Positions 1 through 8,723 of a DNA stretch of 64,000 nucleotides are shown here, one piece after another. The notes beneath the pieces were generated by a model. That model had not been told where the DNA came from. It made no database searches and was given only the letters and a program-made list of their open reading frames with translations. A program made the position numbers and the translations under genes. Positions within the stretch are counted from its first letter, which is position 1; the number at the start of each line of letters is the position of its first letter. The stretch lies in assembly GCA_947444305.1 (NCBI GenBank), contig CANEZP010000004.1:62001-126000 (forward strand), read 5' to 3'. The DNA is from Pseudobdellovibrionaceae bacterium. GTDB lineage: Bacteria; Bdellovibrionota; Bdellovibrionia; Bdellovibrionales; UBA1609.

Positions 1-885
1 GAAGAAGCCGAGACGGAACCGGAAACGGGAACCGCGACGCCGTCTACGGGCACCGCGCCCGAAATTACGATCAAACCGCCGCCGAACTTGTCCGAGACCG
101 AGCTTCAAGAAGTGATGGATGATCCGAACGCGGCGATCGAAATCAGCGCGCCGATGCCGATGCCGCAGCCCGGCCGCGGTAAATACTCGATCCCCGGGAT
201 CGAAAAACTCCGCCCCGAAACCGGGTCGGGGGTCAAAGCGCAAGCCACCGGCTTTCATAACGGCGGAACGCTGCGCTCGGGCACCATCCTCAGCGCTTCG
301 GGTCCCGGCTTCATTTGCCGCGGGCGCGCTAACCGGAACTACGGCACCGACATGACGATCAAATTGCTCGAAGGCGCTTCGGCCGCGGTCGAGCGGGCGT
401 ACCCGAACAAATCACCGATCGTGATCGCCAATATTTCGAAACAAGGCGGCGGACGCTTGTGCAACGGCGGAAGCTGTCACGCGAGCCACCAAACCGGTCT
501 CGACGTCGACGTGGCCTTCCCCTCGGAGAAGCGCAATAACGACATGTGGTCGTTGTGCGGCGCGGGCCGTTGCGCAAACGGTTCGAAGATTTCGGATAAT
601 TTCGATGAAGGCCGCTTTTTTGTGTTCGTAAAAACGCTCGTCGGGGCGGAAAACAAACCCGTGATCGCGCTTTTCATCGACACCCAGATTAAACGGCACA
701 TGTGCCAATGGGCCCGCAACAACGGCGAGAACCTTTCGGATCCTAGCTCTCCCGCGTTTCGTGCGCTACAAGCCATGAAGCATTCGAGCGGTCACCACAA
801 TCACGTGCATGTCCGCTTCAAGTGCCCCGGTAACCGCGATTGTCGCGATGCCACCGTCAGTTTAGGACGCGGAACCGGCTGCTGA
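1..885 (+). CDS. mepA: Penicillin-insensitive murein endopeptidase, MepA/peptidase M74 type (5' partial)
   Basis: Zinc endopeptidase of the LAS group that cleaves D-Ala-DAP cross-links in peptidoglycan in the periplasm. The frame is open to the first base, so the true start and any signal peptide lie outside the window; numbering here counts from base 1. The zinc site is visible as HQTGLDVD (His163, Asp170) and HNHVHVRF (His268, His270). Cysteines in NGGSCH, LCGAGRC and KCPGNRDC suggest disulphides, as expected of an exported enzyme. The first 50 or so residues are a Glu/Thr/Pro-rich linker. Family assignment is secure; the exact cleaved bond is inferred from the family. It stands alone, and rpsN follows after 124 bases. 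Confidence 0.88.
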   Translation, partial: EEAETEPETGTATPSTGTAPEITIKPPPNLSETELQEVMDDPNAAIEISAPMPMPQPGRGKYSIPGIEKLRPETGSGVKAQATGFHNGGTLRSGTILSASGPGFICRGRANRNYGTDMTIKLLEGASAAVERAYPNKSPIVIANISKQGGGRLCNGGSCHASHQTGLDVDVAFPSEKRNNDMWSLCGAGRCANGSKISDNFDEGRFFVFVKTLVGAENKPVIALFIDTQIKRHMCQWARNNGENLSDPSSPAFRALQAMKHSSGHHNHVHVRFKCPGNRDCRDATVSLGRGTGC

Positions 886-1009
886 GCCGGTTGGCCCCCC
901 ATATTCCCGCTTGACGAGCCTCAAGGAAACCTTTAACTCTTTGTTTCGACGAGAGATTATATGTTGCGGGTCTCCATTTGATTGGCGACCCTAATGAGGA
1001 AACACCTGA

Positions 1010-1315
1010 ATGGCAAAATTAAGTTCAGTTCTTAAGAACAACCGCAAGAAAGCCTTGTCCGCTAAGTATGGCCGTTATCGCACGGAATTGCGCGACAAAG
1101 CCAACAATCCGAACGTGCCCGAAGATGATCGTATCGCGGCTCGTTTGAAACTGGCGAAATTGCCCCGCGATACTTCGCCCATCCGCACTACCGTTCGTTG
1201 TTCGGTCACCGGCCGCGCACGCGGTAACTTCCGCAAGTTCGGTCTCTCGCGTATGGTTTTCCGCTCCTTAGCGCACCGTGGACTCCTCCCGGGCGTCACT
1301 AAAGCGAGCTGGTAG
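1010..1315 (+). CDS. rpsN: 30S ribosomal protein S14, zinc-free long form
   Basis: Small-subunit ribosomal protein of the 30S head. At 101 residues it is the long (E. coli-like) form. It begins MAKLSSVLKNN and has the conserved block RCSVTGRARGNFRKFGLSR near residues 63-81. That block holds a single Cys instead of the CxxC pairs of the short zinc-binding form, so no zinc ribbon is expected. It lies by itself between unrelated genes rather than in the spc ribosomal cluster. Such placement is typical of relocated or zinc-independent duplicate copies, but the window cannot show whether another rpsN exists. The 124-base upstream gap (886-1009) contains a TTGACG at 911 but no convincing -10 element. 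Confidence 0.95.
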   Translation: MAKLSSVLKNNRKKALSAKYGRYRTELRDKANNPNVPEDDRIAARLKLAKLPRDTSPIRTTVRCSVTGRARGNFRKFGLSRMVFRSLAHRGLLPGVTKASW

Positions 1316-1343
1316 TCCGACTTTCCCTGCTTGGGGATTTTCC

Positions 1344-2756
1344 ATGAAAAATTTGAATTTCGCCCTGACGCTTTTCGTATGCGCGGCCCTTAGCGGGCTC
1401 AGCGCTTGCGTCAGTGGCTCAAAACGTCTTGCGCAGCTTGAATTAGCCGCAACCCAACCCTCCGAACTCGACACTTTATGCCGTGAAGGCCTCGGCGGCG
1501 CGTGCGCCCTCATGGGCAAAACGGTTGTTTTGGGCACGCCGCTCTCGATTCTTCAGGGCGTAACCTCGGCCACGCAAGCGCGCTTCACCGTCATGACTCC
1601 CAAAAAAGAAAAGCGCACGTATTACGCCCGCGGCTCACGGGGCAACGTGAAGCTTAACTTCGAGCGTACGCAAAGAGATTCCTCGCCGATGGCGGTCGAT
1701 CACGTTGATGCGTTCGATCTCGACGTAAAAGAATCCTACGAACTGATCGTGCTTGATGGTGACGGCCAGCTAAGTGACCGGCGTATTTTTCGCGCGCTCG
1801 ATACGGCCAACAAAAAACCGCGCTTCGCCATCGCGAGCTGCATGGATGACTCGCTCAAAGTCGAGCAGGTCGTTATGTGGAAGCAGTTGGTAAGTGATAA
1901 ACCCGATGTCCTTCTAATGATCGGCGATAACGTTTACGCGGATCGCATTCCGAACGGCTGGCAGGTCGCGAGCGCCGAACAGCTTTGGGATCGCTACGTC
2001 GATACCCGCGGATTGCTCGAGATCTTCAAGACGCCGCAGCTTATTCCGACGTTCGCAACGTGGGACGATCACGATTACGGGCGCAACGATTCGGATCGCA
2101 CTTACGCGCTAAAGGAAGAGTCCGCTAAGATCTTCCAAGCCTTCTTTGCGCAAACCAAACCCATCGGTGATTTCAGCCGCGGGCCGGGCGTGGCCTCGAT
2201 GTGGAACGCCTTCGGCGTGCGCTTCTTGTTGCTCGACGATCGCAGTTTTCGTTCACCTAATCGCGTCGACCTCGCGGACCAAACACATTTCGGGACTGAA
2301 CAAGAAGACTGGATCGTGTCGCAAATCAACGACGCGAAAATGCCGGTCTTTATGATCAGCGGGGATCAGTTCTTCGGGGGCTACAATCCATTCGAATCGT
2401 ACGAAGGCAACCATCCCAAAAGTTTTGCGGTCCAGGTCGCGCGTTGGAAAAAGGCGAAAGTGCCGCTGGTTTTCGTCAGCGGGGACAGGCACTTAACCGA
2501 AATTATTCAGGTACCGAAGCAGAGCATGGGCTACCAAACTTACGAGCTGACTTCGAGTCCGATGCACGCCAGCGTTTTTGCCGATGCCTTCCTGAAGGCG
2601 CCTAGTCCCAACAAAATGTTCGGCGTTGCGGGCAAGTACAATTACATGTTGGTCGAACTTAAAAGCGCGACCCCGAAGTCTTTGAGCTTCGACGTCAAAT
2701 CGCGGGGTCTGCACCTAACTACGTTTTTCGAGAAAAGTCTGACGGTGAAAAAATGA
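1344..2756 (+). CDS. PhoD-like phosphatase lipoprotein
   Basis: Metallophosphatase of the PhoD-like family, probably a phosphodiesterase or alkaline phosphatase facing the periplasm. The frame is open from 1278, overlapping rpsN. The ATG at 1344 is preferred because it starts a clean lipoprotein signal, MKNLNFALTLFVCAALSG, ending in a lipobox with Cys about residue 22. Metal-site motifs occur in PhoD order: MIGDNVYADR, TWDDHDYGRND, SGDQFF and SGDRHLTEI. Length (470 aa) fits the family. The stop overlaps the next start by 4 bases (ATGA). Substrate is not predictable. Confidence 0.82.
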   Translation: MKNLNFALTLFVCAALSGLSACVSGSKRLAQLELAATQPSELDTLCREGLGGACALMGKTVVLGTPLSILQGVTSATQARFTVMTPKKEKRTYYARGSRGNVKLNFERTQRDSSPMAVDHVDAFDLDVKESYELIVLDGDGQLSDRRIFRALDTANKKPRFAIASCMDDSLKVEQVVMWKQLVSDKPDVLLMIGDNVYADRIPNGWQVASAEQLWDRYVDTRGLLEIFKTPQLIPTFATWDDHDYGRNDSDRTYALKEESAKIFQAFFAQTKPIGDFSRGPGVASMWNAFGVRFLLLDDRSFRSPNRVDLADQTHFGTEQEDWIVSQINDAKMPVFMISGDQFFGGYNPFESYEGNHPKSFAVQVARWKKAKVPLVFVSGDRHLTEIIQVPKQSMGYQTYELTSSPMHASVFADAFLKAPSPNKMFGVAGKYNYMLVELKSATPKSLSFDVKSRGLHLTTFFEKSLTVKK

Positions 2757-3355
2757 TTGAAGTAATCTCGGGCACCGATCGCCCTGATTCGCACACCCTA
2801 AAAGTAGCGAACTACGTCATGGGCATTTACCGTGAACAGCACGAAGCCGTCGACTTGATCGATATCGCGAAGCTCGACATGAAAGACGTTGCCACGGGCG
2901 ATTACTACAAAGGCCCGCAGGGCACTTATAAAGAGGCCGAAGCGCGTGTCGCAAAGGCCGAAGGTCTGGTCATCGTGGTGCCCGAGTACAACGGTTCGTA
3001 TCCGGGTTCACTTAAATTGTTTATCGATTATTGGCGATACCCCGCCACCTTCGAACACCGCCCCGTGGCTTTCATCGGATTGGGCGCGCGGTGGGGCGGG
3101 TTGCGGCCGATCGAGCATCTGCAGCAGGTTTTCGGGTATCGTAACGCCTATTGTTTTCCGCAGCGTGTTTTCTTGTCGAATATCCGTAGCATATTCAAAG
3201 ACGGCAAAGTGGATGATCAACTCTTGCACGGCTTAATCGAAACGCAGGCGAAAGACTTTTTAAAATTCGTGAACGCACTTAAAGCCCAGGGCCTCGACGC
3301 CAATACGCGAATCGCGTTGGCCGCGGCGAATGCGGCCGCGGCGGCTAAAAAGTGA
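2753..3355 (+). CDS. NAD(P)H-dependent FMN reductase, flavodoxin fold
   Basis: Small cytoplasmic flavoprotein of the NADPH-dependent FMN reductase family, which passes electrons from NAD(P)H to FMN or quinone-like acceptors. It opens with EVISGTDRPDSHTLKVA, the phosphate-binding strand and loop, and has the diagnostic VVPEYNGSYPGSLKLFIDYW near residues 80-99, followed by FIGLGARWGGLRP. It is translationally coupled to the genes on both sides by 4-base overlaps (2753 and 3352). The C-terminus is Ala-rich. Physiological acceptor unknown. Confidence 0.8.
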   Translation: MIEVISGTDRPDSHTLKVANYVMGIYREQHEAVDLIDIAKLDMKDVATGDYYKGPQGTYKEAEARVAKAEGLVIVVPEYNGSYPGSLKLFIDYWRYPATFEHRPVAFIGLGARWGGLRPIEHLQQVFGYRNAYCFPQRVFLSNIRSIFKDGKVDDQLLHGLIETQAKDFLKFVNALKAQGLDANTRIALAAANAAAAAKK

Positions 3356-3945
3356 AATGGCTCGTGACGGCGTTCGCGCCGTTCGGCGGCGCGCGTACAA
3401 ATTCATCTCTCATATTATTGGAACAACTGCGTAAACAGAGCTGGAACGGGCGTATTCAGTTTCACGCGCCGGTGCCGGTCGAGTTCGCGGGCGCCTGGAA
3501 CAATATTCGTGAAGTCCTCGAAAATGATCGGGAACTCGACGGCTTACTCGCGCTGGGGCAAGCCGAATCACGTTCGCGCATCAGTCTAGAACGCGTGGGC
3601 TTAAATTGGACCGACGCACGCATCGCCGACAACGCCGGTTTTTTACCGGCCCAGGGGCCCATTCGCGCGGACGCCGCCAATATGCACATGAGCAACATCC
3701 CGTGGGAGAATCTGGCGTCTTCGACGTTGAGCGAACGCTCGTACTCGGCCGGCACTTACGTATGCAACGCCGTTTTGTACGAAGCGCTCGACTGGGCGCT
3801 GCCGCTCGGAAAGAAGGCTGGTTTCGTGCACATCCCCGTGCTTAGCTCACAAACGGACGCCCAGTTCGATAAGTACCCGAAGGTCGATGATCAAGCGGCA
3901 CTTGAAGAAGTCGGCCGTATATTGGAGTTTGTTTTAAATTTATGA
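3352..3945 (+). CDS. pcp: Pyroglutamyl-peptidase I (peptidase C15)
   Basis: Cysteine peptidase that removes N-terminal pyroglutamate from peptides in the cytoplasm. Family motifs are in order: TAFAPFGGARTNSS at the N-terminus, GQAESRSRISLERVGLN carrying the catalytic Glu, GTYVCNAVLYEAL carrying the catalytic Cys, and FVHIPV carrying the His. At 197 residues it is slightly shorter than the usual 210-215. It starts with GTG inside the stop of the preceding gene and overlaps mutT by 4 bases. Together these four genes (1344-4340) look like one transcript. Confidence 0.82.
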   Translation: MKWLVTAFAPFGGARTNSSLILLEQLRKQSWNGRIQFHAPVPVEFAGAWNNIREVLENDRELDGLLALGQAESRSRISLERVGLNWTDARIADNAGFLPAQGPIRADAANMHMSNIPWENLASSTLSERSYSAGTYVCNAVLYEALDWALPLGKKAGFVHIPVLSSQTDAQFDKYPKVDDQAALEEVGRILEFVLNL

Positions 3946-4340
3946 GCGCGTTGCAAGTGGCCTGCGGAATTATTGAAGACGAGTCGGGCCTGGTGCTGTT
4001 GGCCCAACGTCCCCCCGGTAAACCCTTAGCCGGCTTCTGGGAATTTCCGGGCGGGAAGATCGAACCCGGCGAAGACGCACCGGAGGCACTCGCGCGTGAA
4101 CTGCGCGAAGAACTGTCGCTCGAAGTTTCGATCGGGCGGTTTTTGGGGATTTTCAATTTCGCTTACGAATCGGGCGCCGTCGATCTGCATGTCTACGTGG
4201 TTAGGGCGAACAATCTTCCGAAGCGCAGCGAGCACGTAAGCGTCTTTAAATGGATCAATCCATCCAAGATTAACCCAAGGGATTTGGCCGCCGCCGACGT
4301 GCTGCCGTATCAGCAATACCTCGAGCAAATCCAGACCTAA
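3942..4340 (+). CDS. mutT: MutT-type Nudix hydrolase
   Basis: Nudix pyrophosphohydrolase, most like MutT (8-oxo-dGTP diphosphatase), which cleanses the nucleotide pool of oxidised dGTP. The complete Nudix box is seen as GGKIEPGEDAPEALARELRE followed by ELSLEV (about residues 38-63), preceded by the MutT-like GKPLAGFWEFPGGK. Length (132 aa) is typical of MutT. The 4-base overlap with pcp makes it the last gene of the run. The particular substrate is inferred from similarity. Confidence 0.82.
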   Translation: MSALQVACGIIEDESGLVLLAQRPPGKPLAGFWEFPGGKIEPGEDAPEALARELREELSLEVSIGRFLGIFNFAYESGAVDLHVYVVRANNLPKRSEHVSVFKWINPSKINPRDLAAADVLPYQQYLEQIQT

Positions 4341-4394
4341 GTCCGACGTACTCTTGCCCCAGATAAACCGATGAAGTGGAGTCGGGGGATCTCC

Positions 4395-4934
4395 ATGTCT
4401 GTACGTAAATTCGTTGCCGAAAAGTTGCTCTGGGAAACTCTTAAGCGGTGGAAGAAATCTTCGCCCGAGTTAGACCGTTTGACCTTCCTCAAAACGGTTC
4501 CGTTTTTTAACGAGCTATCGAACTGGCAATTGCACAAAGTCAGCGGCGTCGTTTTTGACCGCACTTACGAAGCGGGCGAGTTGATCTTTGAGCAAGGACA
4601 ACCAGGCGCCGCGCTGTTTTTGATCACCGAAGGGCAAGTTTCCGTCGAGATTTACAAGGATCACTTTACCGCGACGTTGGCCGTGCTCGAGCAGGGCGCG
4701 TTTTTCGGTGAGATGGCTTTGCTCGATGAATCGCCGCGCTCGGCCTCGGCCCGCAGCCTCGGAACGACGAGAACGCTGGCTCTTTACCGCAACGATTTGA
4801 CCCGTTTGATTCACACCGATCCCGAGACCGCGAGCCATATTTTTCGCGCGTTGGCCCGCATCGTGGGTGACCGTTTGCGCAGCACGAACGAACTCGTGCA
4901 AGGCGCTAATCTCGACGAAAAAATCTCCGCATGA
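4395..4934 (+). CDS. Cyclic nucleotide-binding domain protein
   Basis: A protein of about 179 residues that is mostly one cNMP-binding beta-roll: LTFLKTVPFFNELSNWQL, then AGELIFEQGQPGAALFLI and the phosphate-binding cassette FFGEMALLDESPRSASA. No HTH or enzymatic domain follows, so it may act as a ligand-sensing adaptor. An ATG also exists at 4371, but the one at 4395 has a GGGGGA element seven bases upstream. It overlaps the downstream PerM-type permease by 4 bases, which suggests that the two work together. Ligand (cAMP, cGMP or other) cannot be told from sequence. Confidence 0.75.
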   Translation: MSVRKFVAEKLLWETLKRWKKSSPELDRLTFLKTVPFFNELSNWQLHKVSGVVFDRTYEAGELIFEQGQPGAALFLITEGQVSVEIYKDHFTATLAVLEQGAFFGEMALLDESPRSASARSLGTTRTLALYRNDLTRLIHTDPETASHIFRALARIVGDRLRSTNELVQGANLDEKISA

Positions 4935-6229
4935 AACGGCGCGCGACCTTAGAAGAACAAGAAGCCGAACGTAAAGTCCGCCGCAGGATTTTTAAATCCG
5001 GCTTTTGGGTGCTGACTTTGCTGGCCGCCGTGTTTTTGCTTTGGAAGCTGAGCAGTTTATTGCTGCCGATGGTGGTCGGGGCCTTTATGGCTTACCTTTT
5101 TCGGCCCTTGAAGGATCGCTTCCAAATCCCTTGGCTGCATCATGAATTGCGTGTGCTGACTCTTTTTGCGGTCATCGGCTGCGCGCTTTTTATGACGGGC
5201 AATACCGTGCGCCGGCATATTCCCGACGAACGCGAGAAGCTTGAGCTCAAGGTCCGCATCAAATATAAAATGAACGAGAAGTTCCAAGAGCTCGTCGGAA
5301 CCAACGACAAGCAAAAGCGCGGCGGCGTGGTCGCGCAAGTTCTGATCAAAGAACTTGGTCCCATGATGGACAAAATCAACAAGTTCATCGACCTGCCCCC
5401 CGAAGAACAAGAACTGTTCATGAAATACCGCACGGGGCACGCCGGGCAACCGCCGATCGAAGACCGGTTCTTCGATTACTTTCAAGCCAATCAAACAACT
5501 TCTGTTTATACGGTGCAAGACCGCGAACCGGCCTCGGTTAGGCCCGAGCACGAATCGATGGCCAACGTAGGTCAGGGCGCAAACGTCGCCCAGTCCAGTC
5601 ACCACGAGGATTTTACTATCTGGATCATCGCGCCCTTGATCTTTATTTTTCTGGGCTTCGATAACGGGCAGATCCGCCGTTATATCATCGGCTTAGTGCC
5701 GAACCGTTATTTCGAGCTTTCACTGACCGTAATGGATGAACTCGACGACGCCATCGGCCGCTATTTGCGCGGCACGCTGATGGAGTGCGCTCTGGTCGGC
5801 GCGACGCTCGCGATCGGCTTTATCCTGGTGGGAATTCCGGTGTCGATCGCCATCGCGATCGGCGTGGTGTCGGGCTTAGTAAATGCCATTCCGTTTTTAG
5901 GAACGGTGATCGGTTTGATCATCGGCTTAGCCTACGCGCTCGTTGCCGAAAACGTGACGCCTTTAATTCCGGGTTTGAATCCGAACGACCTGACCGTTTA
6001 CGTGTGCATCTTGGTTTTCATCGCGCACATGCTGGACAACGCGATCTACGCGCCCATCGTGCTCGGCAAAGCGGTTAATCTTCATCCCTTAGTGGTGGCG
6101 TTGGCCATCGTGAGCGGCTCGTTGCTGGGCGGGGCGTGGGGCATGCTGTTTGCGATCCCGACGGTGGTCGTGGTCAAAACCGCGGTCGAGACCTTGTTCA
6201 AAGAACTCAAAGATTACCGTATCATCTAG
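4931..6229 (+). CDS. AI-2E/PerM family membrane transporter
   Basis: Inner-membrane protein of the AI-2E transporter (PerM, formerly UPF0118) family. There is a hydrophobic pair near residues 20-80, a hydrophilic insert of about 130 residues with a His/Gln-rich end, and a C-terminal bundle with the family signature: DDAIGRYLRGTLMECALVGA, then GLVNAIPFLGTVIGLIIGL and DNAIYAPIVLGKAVNLHP. Some family members move small molecules or ions; substrate is unknown here. The start overlaps the cNMP-binding gene (ATGA). The stop lies 2 bases from the stop of the convergent gene at 6232. Confidence 0.78.
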   Translation: MKRRATLEEQEAERKVRRRIFKSGFWVLTLLAAVFLLWKLSSLLLPMVVGAFMAYLFRPLKDRFQIPWLHHELRVLTLFAVIGCALFMTGNTVRRHIPDEREKLELKVRIKYKMNEKFQELVGTNDKQKRGGVVAQVLIKELGPMMDKINKFIDLPPEEQELFMKYRTGHAGQPPIEDRFFDYFQANQTTSVYTVQDREPASVRPEHESMANVGQGANVAQSSHHEDFTIWIIAPLIFIFLGFDNGQIRRYIIGLVPNRYFELSLTVMDELDDAIGRYLRGTLMECALVGATLAIGFILVGIPVSIAIAIGVVSGLVNAIPFLGTVIGLIIGLAYALVAENVTPLIPGLNPNDLTVYVCILVFIAHMLDNAIYAPIVLGKAVNLHPLVVALAIVSGSLLGGAWGMLFAIPTVVVVKTAVETLFKELKDYRII

Positions 6230-6231
6230 GG

Positions 6232-7419
6232 CTATTCCGAATACAAAGCTTGAATCGCCTTGATGTCATAATCGGTGAGCGACGGTTCGCGTTTTTCATC
6301 GTAGGACATGATCGACGGATAGTTCGCGTCGAATTTGTGATGCAGGCCTAAGAAATGCCCGATTTCATGCAACGTCGTCATGCCGATTTCTTTGCGTAGC
6401 CCGGGCCGGTTGAGCGCCTCGGGGCCCAAGACCGACATCTTCAATCCCATTTTATCGAAAGCTTCTTGGTACTCGTCCATGTTGAACAGCACGTCGCCGT
6501 CGAGTAATTCCTCGCGCCCTTCGCCGGATAAAATCATCGTCTGCGCCGGCACGCCGCCGTCGCCCGCGATCTCGATCCAACCCGAAGTAAAGACGAGGGT
6601 CTGCGTATTGAGATCCGAATAAGGCGGGCACTTCGCACGCGATTGAGTTCTGAATTGAAGACGCCCGGCCAGTACGCGCGACCATTCGGCAACCTGGTTC
6701 TGCACGATGTTCGTCAAAATCGGTGAAACCTCGCCGCAAATCAGCAGCGTCCGTGAAGTCTTCCGGCTCCACGCGACTTTTACGCCTTTTCCGAAAAAGT
6801 ATTCGTAAACGGTATTGCCCATGCGTTCGCGCGCGGGCTTAGCCCTTAAAAAAGTTAAACCATGGAGGTAGCGGCGGCCCGGTGTTTTATCCTGTACCAG
6901 AATCGTGAACGCACTCAGATCCGGGCGCACGCTGGTGTGAATGACCTTCGCCGCGCTCTGGGCAACGATGATCTCTTGCCCCTTCAAACGGAAGCGCTCG
7001 ATCACCCAGCCGTTAGCCGAGCGAAGGAATATGAAGCGGGCGGGTTGGCCGGAGTAAATTCCGTCGAGGGTCCAACGACTTCCGTCGGTTTGCGATTGTA
7101 GCGGATAAGCGAAGCTCGTTTGCTTCGCTTCACCGGGAGTTTGCTCTTTAATCACGGCGGCGACATCGACGTTGGCGGATTCTTCTTCGAAACCCGAGAT
7201 GTCGAACTGCCACGATGCCGAAGCTTCCGAAATCCCGGCCGGCAGCGCACGCGGACCGTTCATGGCGGTGTCTTTAACGAAGATATCAGGGTCGCCCTTG
7301 ATTCGTTTTACCGAGGCCCCAGAGTTGGCCTTCGAGCCTTTGCCCATGCCGGGGCAGGCCGCGAGACCGAGGGAAAATAAGGAAAGCAAAGTAAGCCGGA
7401 TCGTTAACTGAAAGTTCAT
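6232..7419 (-). CDS. Lipoprotein with metzincin-type metalloprotease domain
   Basis: Exported lipoprotein of 395 residues. The signal sequence ends in a lipobox (GLAAC, Cys about residue 22). The C-terminus carries a metzincin zinc site, LHEIGHFLGLHHKF (HExxHxxGxxH), followed by the Met-turn SIMSYDEK and a matrixin-like end, TDYDIKAIQALYSE. The middle 200 residues are not recognised. It probably degrades proteins at the envelope; the family resembles secreted matrixin-like proteases. Promoter and leader fall in 7420-7666. Confidence 0.75.
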   Translation of the reverse strand: MNFQLTIRLTLLSLFSLGLAACPGMGKGSKANSGASVKRIKGDPDIFVKDTAMNGPRALPAGISEASASWQFDISGFEEESANVDVAAVIKEQTPGEAKQTSFAYPLQSQTDGSRWTLDGIYSGQPARFIFLRSANGWVIERFRLKGQEIIVAQSAAKVIHTSVRPDLSAFTILVQDKTPGRRYLHGLTFLRAKPARERMGNTVYEYFFGKGVKVAWSRKTSRTLLICGEVSPILTNIVQNQVAEWSRVLAGRLQFRTQSRAKCPPYSDLNTQTLVFTSGWIEIAGDGGVPAQTMILSGEGREELLDGDVLFNMDEYQEAFDKMGLKMSVLGPEALNRPGLRKEIGMTTLHEIGHFLGLHHKFDANYPSIMSYDEKREPSLTDYDIKAIQALYSE

Positions 7420-7666
7420 GGATCATTGAGAGTTCAATTGCCGCGCCGGAATAGGCCTCCGCAGCGCCAATTTAACCGGTTTCCGGGGGCTTAATCCGGG
7501 CCCGGGCGCAATTTGGGTGCGCCAGGAACCAAGGCTTAGACAGGCAAATTCTGCCTAAACCAAAGTCCTGGTGTAACATAATATAACTTATAGGATAAAA
7601 TGTGCGGGGCCAACAATACCCTGATTTTACCGCTATTTGGGTCGAAATCATTGGTTAAATAAAGAC
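7420..7666 (-). other. 247-base leader/intergenic region with a paired structure
   Basis: No gene is seen here. Read on the minus strand it is the upstream region of the metalloprotease lipoprotein. An outer inverted repeat, CCAGGA (7522-7527) with TCCTGG (7566-7571), encloses an inner hairpin AGGCA-AATTC-TGCCT (7542-7556). It matches no riboswitch class that I recognise. The AT-rich stretch 7573-7604 holds several TATAAT-like words and could contain the promoter. Confidence 0.3.
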
Positions 7667-8260
7667 CTAGACCTTCGACGGCCCGTCTTTCTTGTTGATG
7701 GCCACGAAATACGTTTCGAAACTGCCTTTTCTTACCGCTTCCGGCTTGATCCTTTTCGTTTGCGCAAATCTGCGGCCCAAATCTTTGATTAATTTTTCGA
7801 CATCCGGCCCTTCGAATATCTTCATGACCAAATGCCCGCCGGCGCTCAAATATTCGTCCGAAACTTTGACCACTTGTTCACACAAATCGAAGCTTCTGGC
7901 TTGATCCGTATTGCGAATTCCCGTGGTGTTCGGCGCCATGTCGCTCAACAAGCAATTTATGTTTCGTCCCTCTAAGATTTTCGGGTCAAATTCGAAGGCA
8001 TTCATCACGTAGAATTTCGCGTTCGGTAATTTTACCGAAATTTCCTTGAGATCTAGGCCGACGATTTTACCCTGGGGGCCGATTTCTTTGCTCGCGATTT
8101 GCGACCACGCGCCCGGCGCCGCGCCCATGTCCAAAACGAAATCGCCTTTGCGCATGAGCTTAAACTTCTTTTGCAATTCCTCGAGTTTGTACGCCGAACG
8201 CGCAACGAAACCTTCGGATTTTGCTTTGTGAAAAAATCGGTCTTTAGGTTCAAACGCCAT
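7667..8260 (-). CDS. rlmE: 23S rRNA 2'-O-methyltransferase RlmE (FtsJ)
   Basis: SAM-dependent methyltransferase expected to methylate the ribose of U2552 in the A-loop of 23S rRNA. It has the RrmJ/FtsJ pattern: RSAYKLEELQKKF with the first catalytic Lys, the SAM loop VLDMGAAPGAWSQIA, LLSDMAPNTTG with the catalytic Asp, GGHLVMKIFEGPD with the second Lys, and RKGSFETYFVA with the Glu (K-D-K-E tetrad complete). Length (197 aa) is near the usual 200-210. Its first codons overlap the end of the ybaN-like gene by 11 bases, so they are probably cotranscribed. Confidence 0.9.
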   Translation of the reverse strand: MAFEPKDRFFHKAKSEGFVARSAYKLEELQKKFKLMRKGDFVLDMGAAPGAWSQIASKEIGPQGKIVGLDLKEISVKLPNAKFYVMNAFEFDPKILEGRNINCLLSDMAPNTTGIRNTDQARSFDLCEQVVKVSDEYLSAGGHLVMKIFEGPDVEKLIKDLGRRFAQTKRIKPEAVRKGSFETYFVAINKKDGPSKV

Positions 8261-8621
8261 CGGTCACTCCGGGCGGACGATTCGGCCGCGATAAAATAAA
8301 AATCATTACGCAAACGCATGTCCCCGCGGTCACGACTTTGATCCAGGGGGAAAGCGTACGGAAAAAGATCACGTACATTACACTTAAAGTGATGCAGGTT
8401 ACCGACATGGCTTTCGCCCTAGGCCGAATCACCCCGTGCCTGCGCCAACTGACCAGCGGCGGGCCGAAGGTCGGGTGCTCCATTAGCCAGCGATGCAATT
8501 CGGGTGATCCCCTCTCAAAACAAAACGCCGCGAGCAAAAGAAAGGGCACCGTCGGCAAGATCGGCAACACAACGCCGATCGCCCCGATTAAAACAAATGT
8601 CCATCCCAAGATCGCCCACAT
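8250..8621 (-). CDS. YbaN-like inner membrane protein (DUF454)
   Basis: Small inner-membrane protein of the DUF454/YbaN family, function unknown. It has the family start MWAILGWTFVLIGAIGVVLP, followed by LPTVPFLLLAAFCFERGSP, HRWLMEHPTFGPPL and a second hydrophobic hairpin. The frame runs up to 8792, but the extra residues are polar, unlike the family, and would overlap the divergent PilZ gene. ATG 8621 gives a YbaN-like N-terminus (123 aa). It ends inside the start of rlmE. Confidence 0.72.
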   Translation of the reverse strand: MWAILGWTFVLIGAIGVVLPILPTVPFLLLAAFCFERGSPELHRWLMEHPTFGPPLVSWRRHGVIRPRAKAMSVTCITLSVMYVIFFRTLSPWIKVVTAGTCVCVMIFILSRPNRPPGVTDGV

Positions 8622-8723
8622 GGGAGCGGAATCTAAGCGAGGCCTAGCTCTAAGTCTATAAACATCCACAAGTATAAATGATCTCTCACTTTTTTCCGAT
8701 GTAGTAACGGGGGAATATTCCGC

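Noticed and set aside
911-939. Promoter of rpsN
   Set aside because: TTGACG is followed 17 bases later by TAACTC, too poor a -10 match to list.
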